Source of the DNA: Labilibaculum euxinicum | Lineage (GTDB): Bacteria; Bacteroidota; Bacteroidia; Bacteroidales; Marinifilaceae | Length of the DNA stretch: 64,000 nt | Direction: 5' to 3' | Assembly (NCBI RefSeq): GCF_009795715.1 | Contig: NZ_WTCR01000004.1 | Coordinates: 310,001-374,000, forward strand | Shown: one piece after another, positions 55,544 to 63,029 of the stretch | Layout: every line of letters begins with the position of its first letter | How positions within the stretch are numbered: the stretch's first letter is position 1 | The notes under the pieces: generated by a model | Seen by the model: the letters and a program-made list of their open reading frames with translations, nothing else | The model's database searches: none | Told to the model about the DNA's origin: nothing | Translations under genes and position numbers: made by a program

Positions 55544-57055
55544 CTATTTTTTTAAATGTAACCATGCTTTCGGTAAATAGTCAATTATATCGCTGGCAGT
55601 AAGTGCTTCTACACCGACATCTACAGAAGCTAAATCGCCCGCTAAACCATGCAGATACGCTCCAATTATTGCCGCGATATGTGATGAATAGCCCTGCGAT
55701 AACAAAGATAATATTATTCCAGTTAACACATCACCACTGCCAGCTGTTGCCATTCCCGGATTACCTGTAGGATTAAAATAACAAGTTCCTTCCGGACAGC
55801 AAATAGCTGTATATGCTCCTTTTAGCATCAGGCTTAGTCCATGTTTTTTTGCAAACTCCCGCTGCATGCAATTGCGGGTATAACTATCACCGCTTTTCCC
55901 AACCAAACGTTCAAACTCCTTAACATGCGGAGTAAAAATACTCCCCATTGGCAGTTCTTCTTTTAGTTCAGGATGCTCTCCTATGATATTAATTGCATCG
56001 GCATCTATTACCATCGGAACTTTTACTTCCTTTAAAAGATCAATCATTGCCTTAAAAGAATTTTGCTTTTTATCTATTCCCGGACCGATAGCAACCGCCT
56101 TAAATTGGCTCAAATCGGGATATTCTGTAAAAATAATATCCGAACGATCAATACTAACCATAGCTTCAGGTACGGCTGTTTGCATAATTTGATATCCCAA
56201 ACGCGGAATATGGGTAGTTAACAGACCAATTCCCGAACGCAGACTTGCACGGGAAGCCAGTATTGCAGCGCCCATTTTCCCATAACTGCCACTTATAAGC
56301 AAGCCATGACCGTAGGTTCCCTTATGATCAAATTTTTTCCTGGGCATCAATAAAGACTTCACAAACTCTCTAGTTAATAACTTGTAGGCAGTGGGCTCTG
56401 TTTGAATTATTTCGGGATGCAACCCAATTGACAAAACTTCCCATTCACCAACATATTCAGCATTTTCGGGAAAAAGAAATGCCAATTTGGGAAATTGCAA
56501 ACTTAAAGTATAATCTGCCCGAACAATTCCTCTCAAATTATTTTTAGAGTTATCCTCTCCCATCAAACCCGATGGAATATCAATGGCAATAACTTTTGCA
56601 TCACTGGCATTTATTGCTTTCACAACATCCAACGACAATTCTTCCAGAGGCCTTGACAAACCCGAGCCAAAAATTGCATCAACAACTATATCATCCTTAA
56701 AAAGCCATGGCATCGATTCAATCGAAGTCATTTCATACAAATCCAATGTATTCAAATTTCTTATCCGCTCCAGATTCGCCTCAGCTTCATCCGATATCTT
56801 ATCGGTTATTCGAAGCACAAATACTTCAACAGCATAATTCTTATCAGCCAACATGCGTGCCAAGGCTAATCCATCTCCTCCATTATTTCCCGGACCAACA
56901 AAAACCTTGCAACTTTGAGGAGCAGGAAAATGTGAAATAACCCACTTAAAAATTTGCCCCGCGGCTCGTTCCATTAAATCGATGGAAGATATTGGTTCGT
57001 GCTCTATGGTGTAGGCATCAATCTCAGCAATTTGTCTGGCAGTAAATATTTTCAT
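55544..57055 (-). CDS. nnr: Bifunctional NAD(P)H-hydrate epimerase / ADP-dependent dehydratase
   Basis: About 503 residues from ATG 57053-57055; an ATG 63 nt upstream is unlikely because MKIFTARQIAEIDAYTI is the normal N-terminus of the epimerase domain. The N-terminal YjeF_N half (GNNGGDGLALAR) epimerises damaged NAD(P)H hydrates; the C-terminal half (YjeF_C, GPGID and NPGMATAGSGDVLTGII) dehydrates them. It repairs cofactors. The full fused form is present, and both halves look intact. Confidence 0.95.
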   Translation of the reverse strand: MKIFTARQIAEIDAYTIEHEPISSIDLMERAAGQIFKWVISHFPAPQSCKVFVGPGNNGGDGLALARMLADKNYAVEVFVLRITDKISDEAEANLERIRNLNTLDLYEMTSIESMPWLFKDDIVVDAIFGSGLSRPLEELSLDVVKAINASDAKVIAIDIPSGLMGEDNSKNNLRGIVRADYTLSLQFPKLAFLFPENAEYVGEWEVLSIGLHPEIIQTEPTAYKLLTREFVKSLLMPRKKFDHKGTYGHGLLISGSYGKMGAAILASRASLRSGIGLLTTHIPRLGYQIMQTAVPEAMVSIDRSDIIFTEYPDLSQFKAVAIGPGIDKKQNSFKAMIDLLKEVKVPMVIDADAINIIGEHPELKEELPMGSIFTPHVKEFERLVGKSGDSYTRNCMQREFAKKHGLSLMLKGAYTAICCPEGTCYFNPTGNPGMATAGSGDVLTGIILSLLSQGYSSHIAAIIGAYLHGLAGDLASVDVGVEALTASDIIDYLPKAWLHLKK

Positions 57056-57366
57056 TGTTATCGAGTTTTGAATCGTTAAATGATTAGGCTCTACAAAAGT
57101 TAATAAACAAAACATCACAATCTTATAATACCTAAATAGTTCAAGTATCTAATTTAGGCTTGCTATCGCAATATTTTTTTTTGTTTAAATTCCTTATGTA
57201 TTGAATGCCTTTATCAAAGATACTAAACTTTCAATAATTGAATATGCTTACGAAAACGTTTTAAATAGATTCATTCTGGTAACAAATCGTCACTGCCTTC
57301 TGTTTTTTTCTATATATTTGTCAATCTTAAAACTAAAACTTTACTTTTAATTAAAAACTAACATTT
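57056..57366. other. Divergent gap of 311 nt between nnr and the peptide transporter
   Basis: No gene is seen. TATATTTG at 57313-57320 fits the -7 element of the transporter and lies 46 nt before its ATG. On the nnr side, a TAnnTTTTG-like string lies near 57097-57105 with one extra base, too weak to call. Confidence 0.5.
57313..57320 (+). promoter_or_regulatory. -7 element of the peptide transporter
   Basis: TATATTTG matches TAnnTTTG, 46 nt before the start codon; no clear -33 TTG. Confidence 0.5.
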
Positions 57367-58899
57367 ATGTTTAAAGGACATCCTAAAGGACTAATTCCAG
57401 CTGCTATAGCAAACATGGGAGAACGATTTGGTTTCTACACCATGATGGCTATTCTGGTATTATTCCTACAAGCCAAATTTAATTTAGATGGAGCTAATGC
57501 TGGTATTATTTACTCTATTTTCTATTTTTCAATTTACATTTTAGCATTAGTTGGAGGAATTATCGCTGATAAAATAAATAACTTTAAAGGCACTATTCTA
57601 ACCGGTTTAATTATGATGGGTGCAGGTTACTTTATTTTAGCAGTACCTACTCCTACGCCGGTATCAAGCGTTCCATTTTTCTTAACTGTTTCACTAATTG
57701 GATTATTTGTAATTGCTTTTGGTAATGGTCTTTTTAAAGGAAACCTTCAAGCCTTAGTTGGTCAGATGTATGATGACCCTAAGTATGGTGCCTTAAGGGA
57801 TTCAGGTTTCTCTCTTTTTTATGCATTTATTAATATAGGTGCTATTTTTGCTCCGATTGTTGCAATTGGAATGCGTAATTGGTGGTTGGGAAAAAATCAA
57901 TTACAATATGATGCAAGTTTACCCGAATATTGTCATAGTTTCATTAATGGTGACATTTCGGAGGCTTCTATGCATACATTTCAAGAGTATGCTGATAAAG
58001 CAAGTGGAGTACATGTAGCTAATTTAGCTGAATTTGCAGATAGGTACTTAAACGTATTTAATACTGGCTTCCATTACGCATTTGGTACAGCAATTGTGGC
58101 TATGGCTATTTCATTATTCATATTTATCAAAAACAAAAAACAGTTTCCAAATCCAAAAGGAACAGAGGCTCTTGCTGCAGGCTCTGGATACACTAAAGAA
58201 GAAGTGAAGATGGAAGCTAAAGAAATTAAGCAACGTATGTATGCTTTATTAGCCGTATTTTCAGTTGTTATCTTCTTTTGGTTCTCTTTCCATCAAAATG
58301 GTTTAACATTAACGTTATTTGCTAAAGATTATACAGTACTTAAGATTGGAACCTGGCATTTCTCAGTAGAGCTGTTCCAATCCATGAACCCATTCTTTGT
58401 GGTATTCTTAACTCCTGTTGTAGTAGGTATCTTTGGATGGTTAAGAGCTAGAAACATGGAGCCATCTACTCCAAAAAAGATTGCTATCGGTATGGGTATA
58501 GCTTGTTTAGGTTTTGTTGTAATGATGTTAGGTTCTTTCGGTTTACCATTATGGGAAACAATTACCCCTTCGGCAGGTGGCACTCCGCTTATGGATTCTG
58601 AGCGTGTTGCTCCATATTTACTATTGGGAACTTATTTTATCTTAACAGTTGCTGAGCTATTTATTAGCCCAATGGGTATTTCATTTGTATCTAAAGTTGC
58701 TCCTCCTCAATATCAAGGTCTAATGCAAGGCGGATGGCTAGGTGCTACGGCATTAGGAAATGGACTATTATGGATTGGTGCTGTCTTATATCAAACAATA
58801 CCTGTTTGGATGACTTGGAGTATTTTTGTTGTCGCTACAGCAATCTCCATGTTTACAGTCATATTCATGGTAAAATGGTTAGAAAGAGTTTCTGAATAA
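57367..58899 (+). CDS. POT/PTR2-family proton-dependent oligopeptide transporter
   Basis: 510 residues with about 12-14 helices of the MFS fold. The N-terminal region IANMGERFGFYTMMAIL matches the POT signature, but the canonical first Glu of ExxERFxYY is Asn16 (NxxER, Glu19-Arg20 kept). Family landmarks GNGLFKGNLQALVGQMYDD, FSLFYAFINIGAIFAP and ELFISPMGISFVSKVAP are present. It imports di- and tripeptides using the proton gradient. Codon usage and composition match the rest of the chromosome. A strong terminator follows. Confidence 0.93.
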   Translation: MFKGHPKGLIPAAIANMGERFGFYTMMAILVLFLQAKFNLDGANAGIIYSIFYFSIYILALVGGIIADKINNFKGTILTGLIMMGAGYFILAVPTPTPVSSVPFFLTVSLIGLFVIAFGNGLFKGNLQALVGQMYDDPKYGALRDSGFSLFYAFINIGAIFAPIVAIGMRNWWLGKNQLQYDASLPEYCHSFINGDISEASMHTFQEYADKASGVHVANLAEFADRYLNVFNTGFHYAFGTAIVAMAISLFIFIKNKKQFPNPKGTEALAAGSGYTKEEVKMEAKEIKQRMYALLAVFSVVIFFWFSFHQNGLTLTLFAKDYTVLKIGTWHFSVELFQSMNPFFVVFLTPVVVGIFGWLRARNMEPSTPKKIAIGMGIACLGFVVMMLGSFGLPLWETITPSAGGTPLMDSERVAPYLLLGTYFILTVAELFISPMGISFVSKVAPPQYQGLMQGGWLGATALGNGLLWIGAVLYQTIPVWMTWSIFVVATAISMFTVIFMVKWLERVSE

Positions 58900-58918
58900 A
58901 CAAATCAAAATATATTAT

Positions 58919-58949
58919 ATAAAACCGCCTCAAATTGAGGCGGTTTTTA
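58919..58949. terminator. Bidirectional terminator after the peptide transporter
   Basis: ACCGCCTCAA and TTGAGGCGGT form a stem around 58924-58944 with A and T flanks. It lies 20 nt past the transporter stop and 70 nt past the end of the small peptide gene on the other strand, so it may serve both. Confidence 0.85.
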
Positions 58950-59018
58950 TATTAAAAAAATGTGGGAGCCAATACTAAACTTAGATGACATTAAAACCAC
59001 ACTAAACGAATCCCTTAA

Positions 59019-59207
59019 CTATAAATCTCCACCCGTTCTCAATTCTACCCCTAATCCATAACCAATCCAATACCAAAAACTTTGACTGTGCTCTACTGTA
59101 GTAGCACCTACTCCAGCAGCAAGCCCGTCTTCAAAATTATTTCCTCCGTCAATCTTCTTACACTCTCTAATATTCATTTCCTGAACACCTAAATTTTCTA
59201 AATTCAT
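59019..59207 (-). CDS. Double-glycine leader peptide precursor (bacteriocin/pheromone-like, 62 aa)
   Basis: The ATG at 59205-59207 opens a 62-residue peptide; the frame continues upstream but that part has no protein-like features. Residues 1-22 form a leader with MNLENLGVQEMN at the start and KKIDGG at the end, the pattern recognised by peptidase-containing ABC transporters (cleavage after Gly22). The predicted 40-residue product is Gly-rich and hydrophobic (EDGLAAGVGATT, SFWYWIGYGLG), similar in style to class II bacteriocins and related Bacteroidota peptides. No exporter, immunity or modification gene lies next to it. It may be a bacteriocin, a signal or a secreted effector; these are inferences. 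Confidence 0.7.
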   Translation of the reverse strand: MNLENLGVQEMNIRECKKIDGGNNFEDGLAAGVGATTVEHSQSFWYWIGYGLGVELRTGGDL

Positions 59208-59494
59208 AATTGTAAATTTTAATAAATAAAAAATATTGAAGTTTAGTTCAAAAAGTAAATAACAAACAAAGATGAACTTTTCTTCCTTAATTGTTTTTGT
59301 CATTAAAAATCGGCCGAATTTTAAATCTCCTATAAAGTTAATTGAGAGCAGTCCAGTAAACTTGGACTTTAGCAATTATTTTTCAATAAATATTTTTTCA
59401 TTACGCACAACCAAAATTACTCCATCCAATTTAAGACATAAAGGTATTTTATATTATATTTGTTCTTATTCAAAATAATTCTAAATAAAATCTC

Positions 59495-59806
59495 ATGTTT
59501 GAGAAACTTAAAAAGCGTTGGGAGATCACCTCTAACATCCAATTGATACTTATTTTTATTGCCTTTTCGGTTACCGGAAGTCTAGCGGTTATGGTACGCA
59601 AACTTGTTTTTTCCTACTTGTCGATTGGTTCTGACACAAACCTGCTGATTAAAATTTTCATGAGCATTTTAATAATCACCCCAACCTACCAAGTGTTTTT
59701 AATTATTGTTGGTAGTTTATTGGGCCAATTTCGATTCTTTTGGAAATTTGAGAAGAAAATGCTGAGCCGTTTTATCCCTAAAAAGAAAAAACAACCTCTA
59801 TCCTAG
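59495..59806 (+). CDS. DUF6787-like small membrane protein
   Basis: 103 residues with two helices. The motif FEKLKKRWEITSNIQLILIFIAFSVTGS at the start and GSLLGQFRFFWKFEKKMLSRF at the end match a Bacteroidota family I know as DUF6787. The gene ends 10 nt before hemF, so it is probably in the same transcript. No function is known. Confidence 0.75.
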   Translation: MFEKLKKRWEITSNIQLILIFIAFSVTGSLAVMVRKLVFSYLSIGSDTNLLIKIFMSILIITPTYQVFLIIVGSLLGQFRFFWKFEKKMLSRFIPKKKKQPLS

Positions 59807-59816
59807 AAAAAGCGAT

Positions 59817-60737
59817 ATGGACCAAGAACACAATCACACTTACATGAATAAAGAAATAATCGCCGAAAAATTTCGCCTGCTACAAGACAGAATATGCAAA
59901 GCCATTGAAACAACCGATGGAAAAGCAAATTTTATGGAAGATACTTGGGAACGCAAAGAAGGTGGCGGCGGTAGAAGTAGAGTAATAGTGAATGGTAACA
60001 TTATAGAAAAAGGTGGAGTTCAATTCTCAGCAGTTCACGGCAAATTACCAGAAAAAATCAAACACAAATTAAATCTTTCCAATTCAAATTTCTTTGCAAC
60101 CGGAGTCTCACTAATCATGCATCCCGAAAACCCTCATGTGCCAATTGTACACATGAATGTTCGTTACTTCGAATTAGAGGATGGTACGTTTTGGTTCGGT
60201 GGAGGAATCGATCTAACTCCTATTTATATAAATGTGGATCAAGCCAAAGATTTTCACAAGGAACTGAAAGAAGTATGCGATCGTCATCATCCGGAATATT
60301 ATTCAAAATTTAAAACTTGGGCTGATGATTATTTCTTTCTTCCCTTTCGGGAAGAAACCCGCGGTATTGGAGGAATATTCTTCGATCATTTAAATGGCAC
60401 AGATGGTTTAAGCAAGGAGGAAATTTTTAATTTCACAATGGATGTAGGCAATTTATTTGCACCTCTTTACTGTCGAATACTGAGTCAGAACAAGGGGGAA
60501 AGATATTCGGAGAAAGAAAAAGACTGGCAATTGCACCGGCGGGGAAGATACGCAGAATTCAACCTGGTACTTGATAAAGGAACCAAATTTGGACTGGATA
60601 CCAATGGAAGAACCGAATCAATACTGGTCAGCATGCCACCCGAAGTAAAATGGACTTATCAGTACCCGATTGAAAGCGGTTCCAAAGAAGAGTTAACACT
60701 TTCTCTTCTAAAAAAAGGAATTAACTGGGTGGAATAA
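59817..60737 (+). CDS. hemF: Oxygen-dependent coproporphyrinogen III oxidase
   Basis: 306 residues. It decarboxylates coproporphyrinogen III to protoporphyrinogen IX with O2. The motifs EGGGGRSRV, HPENPHVPIVHMNVRYFE and FGGGIDLTPIY are characteristic and supply the conserved histidines. An internal ATG nine codons in could also be the start. It follows the DUF6787-like gene by 10 nt. Presence of HemF implies an oxygen-using lifestyle, at least in part. Confidence 0.95.
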   Translation: MDQEHNHTYMNKEIIAEKFRLLQDRICKAIETTDGKANFMEDTWERKEGGGGRSRVIVNGNIIEKGGVQFSAVHGKLPEKIKHKLNLSNSNFFATGVSLIMHPENPHVPIVHMNVRYFELEDGTFWFGGGIDLTPIYINVDQAKDFHKELKEVCDRHHPEYYSKFKTWADDYFFLPFREETRGIGGIFFDHLNGTDGLSKEEIFNFTMDVGNLFAPLYCRILSQNKGERYSEKEKDWQLHRRGRYAEFNLVLDKGTKFGLDTNGRTESILVSMPPEVKWTYQYPIESGSKEELTLSLLKKGINWVE

Positions 60738-60750
60738 GTACAATCCTGTT

Positions 60751-60916
60751 TATACCAATTTAATTTCAAAACAGACTTTAATTAAAATGAATTAATTTTT
60801 AGCTGTATCGAGGCAAAAAAGTAAAGCATAGCCATGTTACGATGCATCTTTTTTAACGAAGATATAGCTGAAAAGAAACATTTTATAAGGCATGTTTTGA
60901 TGTTAATTTGGTATTA
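60751..60916. repeat. MITE-like element with imperfect terminal inverted repeats between hemF and hemH
   Basis: The ends TATACCAATTTAA (60751-60763) and the complement of TTAATTTGGTATTA (60903-60916) match at 11 of 13 positions. Inside is an imperfect hairpin: AGCTGTATC...AAAAAAG (60801-60821) against CTTTTTT...GATATAGCT (60848-60869). The left end, TACCAATTTAATTTCAAAA, recurs with few changes at about 62316-62334. This looks like a short non-coding mobile or folded repeat. No coding sequence is seen in the 301-nt gap. Confidence 0.5.
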
Positions 60917-61038
60917 CTTACCAAATCAAAAAACAATTCGCTGTTTGATTTGTTTAGCAGTGGAAGAAAATTTTTATTACTTTAAACTGGGAAACAGCTA
61001 AACACTCCCTTTTTATCTAAATAATCAACACGAACACT

Positions 61039-62052
61039 ATGCCAAAAAAAACGACTGTTTTACTACTCAATTTAGGAACGCCAAAAAGTCCTGATGTATC
61101 AGATGTTCGCACCTATCTTTTCGAATTCCTAAACGATCCGAGAGTAATTGATATTCCCTGGTTGTTACGTAAAATATTAGTAAACCTTATTATCGTTCCT
61201 TTTCGGGCAAAAGGTTCATCAAAAATCTACAAGAAATTGTGGACCAAAGAAGGTTCTCCATTGATGATTTACGGAGAAAAAGTAAAAGGTTTGCTTCAAG
61301 AGGAACTGGATTCCAATTTTACTGTAGAGCTGGCCATGCGCTATCAGCAACCATCGATGAAGAACGTTTTGGATAAAATACAAAAGGATATGCCTCAGAA
61401 GTTGATTATTCTTCCAATGTATCCGCAATATGCTTCCTCATCAACAGGTTCTACCTTCCAGAAGGCAATGGAAATTATCAAATCCTGGGAAGTAATTCCT
61501 GAAGTGAAATTTGTAAACCAATTCTTCGACCATGAAGGATACCTGGATACTATTGCTGAAAATGCCAAAAAGCATGATTTAAACGATTTTGATCATTTTA
61601 TATTCTCTTATCATGGACTGCCAATCCGCCAAATAAACAAAGTTCATCCTAACCGGAATTGTTTTAAATGCGATTGTCACAAAAAATTTATTCCTGAAAC
61701 AGATTATTATTGTTACCGTTCAACCTGCTTTGAGACCAGTCGCTTATTAGCTGAAAAATTATCTATTCCTAAAGAAAAATATACCGTTTCCTTTCAATCC
61801 CGATTGGACAAAAACTGGCTGGAACCTTTCTCTGATAAAGTAGTGGAAGAAGAAGCTAAAAATGGCACAAAAAAGATACTTGTTTTCAGCCCTGCTTTTG
61901 TTGCTGATTGCCTGGAAACAACAGTAGAAATTGGAATAGAATATCGAGAAATTTTCGAAAAAAACGGTGGCGAAAAATTAGCCTTGGTTGAGAGTCTAAA
62001 CGATCATCCAAAGTGGATTGCGACCTTGAAGGATTTGGTAATTAATTCATAA
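61039..62052 (+). CDS. hemH: Ferrochelatase
   Basis: 337 residues. It inserts Fe2+ into protoporphyrin IX. LLLNLGTPKSP is the N-terminal signature, SYHGLP carries the catalytic His and FSPAFVADCLETTVEI the conserved acidic pocket. There is an unusual cysteine-rich segment (NCFKCDCHKK, then YYCYRSTCFET) of five to six cysteines before the C-terminal part, possibly a metal or Fe-S site. It lies 301 nt after hemF, with a repeat element between, so they may be separate transcripts. Confidence 0.95.
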   Translation: MPKKTTVLLLNLGTPKSPDVSDVRTYLFEFLNDPRVIDIPWLLRKILVNLIIVPFRAKGSSKIYKKLWTKEGSPLMIYGEKVKGLLQEELDSNFTVELAMRYQQPSMKNVLDKIQKDMPQKLIILPMYPQYASSSTGSTFQKAMEIIKSWEVIPEVKFVNQFFDHEGYLDTIAENAKKHDLNDFDHFIFSYHGLPIRQINKVHPNRNCFKCDCHKKFIPETDYYCYRSTCFETSRLLAEKLSIPKEKYTVSFQSRLDKNWLEPFSDKVVEEEAKNGTKKILVFSPAFVADCLETTVEIGIEYREIFEKNGGEKLALVESLNDHPKWIATLKDLVINS

Positions 62053-62130
62053 TCTCAAATTATTAATTCGCCTAAGAAGCTGTTTAAATTTATTAATAGC
62101 ATTTGCAGAGAAATATCAAAAATAAGGGAG

Positions 62131-62246
62131 GTCGTTATTATTTGTTAATGCCTTCACCAAAGGCTTAAACGTCCATTATTATTTGTTAATACCTCCACCA
62201 AAGGCTTAGGCAAGTCATTATAATATGTTAACGGCTTCGTTAAATG
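62131..62246. repeat. Three degenerate ~40-nt tandem repeats
   Basis: Units start at 62131, 62171 and 62213. The first two share TTATTATTTGTTAAT, CACCAAAGGCTTA and little else differs; the third is more diverged (TTATAATATGTTAACGGCTTCG). Inside each of the first two, CCTTCACCAAAGG-type sequence can form a small hairpin. Confidence 0.6.
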
Positions 62247-62341
62247 AAAAAATCACAATTATAATTTTATAAAAGCGAGGGCAATACATTAGGCAGGCAA
62301 TTATTAGTTATTAATACCAATTAAATTTCAAAAGTATCTTT

Positions 62342-62492
62342 AGAAGCTGTTTAAATTTATTTTTAGAAATTTTTATCGAAGAAAAAAGGCTCAGAATAAG
62401 GCAAATTTGATGCGGATAGTGGTTCTATTTAACGCAATTATGAGGTTTTTGGCTTATGAAAAAGCTAAAGGATAAATTTTTAAACAGTTTCT
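62342..62492. repeat. MITE-like element with ~20-nt terminal inverted repeats
   Basis: The left end AGAAGCTGTTTAAATTTATT and the reverse complement of the right end (AGAAACTGTTTAAAAATTTAT) differ by one substitution and a two-base gap, plus ends. The 151-nt body has no coding frame. It ends 5 nt before the GNAT stop. Confidence 0.55.
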
Positions 62493-62496
62493 AATT

Positions 62497-62982
62497 TTAA
62501 GCCCGATCAATAGTTGCTTCCCAAAAATACATAGGAGGATTACACTCCTTGAAACCTTCCGAAAGGTAAAGATTTTGAGCTGTTTGATTGTCGTTTCGAA
62601 CCTCTAAGGTTATTTTGCAGCAATCTATCTTCCTGGCAATGGCTTTAACAGATTTCATTAAGAACCGCCCTACACCTTTCCCCCTATAATCAGGTAAAAC
62701 TATTAAGTCATGAATGTTTATGAGGGAAGACATCTTGAAAGTTGAAAAATTCACAAAGCAATTTGCCAAAGCAATATATTCATTCTCATTTTGCACTAAA
62801 ACCCCAATATAATTAGCCTGTTTTTGCAATCCACATACTAATTCTTGAAATGAATCGGCATGTAATGGCTTTTCACAGCCCATCCGATCCAACATATACG
62901 CATTCATTAAATTGAACAATGCAGTCTGATGATCCGAATCATCAAAATTCAGCTCTACAAAGGAAAAAGGAAGTGTTGTCAT
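62497..62982 (-). CDS. GNAT-family N-acetyltransferase
   Basis: 161 residues from ATG 62980-62982, chosen over an upstream in-frame ATG because MTTLPFSFVELNFDDSDHQ is the likely start. The acetyl-CoA loop YRGKGVGRFLM is the GNAT motif A (R/QxxGxG/A), with LEVRNDNQTAQNLYLSEGF as motif B. It acetylates an amine on an unknown substrate. Its stop codon lies just after the repeat element end. Confidence 0.85.
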   Translation of the reverse strand: MTTLPFSFVELNFDDSDHQTALFNLMNAYMLDRMGCEKPLHADSFQELVCGLQKQANYIGVLVQNENEYIALANCFVNFSTFKMSSLINIHDLIVLPDYRGKGVGRFLMKSVKAIARKIDCCKITLEVRNDNQTAQNLYLSEGFKECNPPMYFWEATIDRA

Positions 62983-63029
62983 GTTTTCGGTTTGTAAAAG
63001 CATTTACAGTTTGGAAATCTATTTTAAAA

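Larger units (their letters stand above)
62053..62496. repeat. Repeat-rich intergenic region after hemH
   Basis: No coding sequence is seen in 444 nt. A 20-nt string AGAAGCTGTTTAAATTTATT occurs exactly at 62074-62093 and 62342-62361. An inverted relative (ending AACAGTTTCT) lies at 62471-62492, so 62342-62492 is framed by near-perfect inverted repeats. Between these are three degenerate 40-nt tandem units (separate entry). Confidence 0.65.

Noticed and set aside
59208-59375. Longer version of the small peptide gene starting 56 codons upstream
   Set aside because: The upstream part has no protein-like features, and the double-glycine leader begins properly at the internal ATG.
62131-62246. 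Possible CRISPR array from regularly spaced repeats
   Set aside because: The repeats are contiguous, degenerate and only three, with no spacers and no cas genes.
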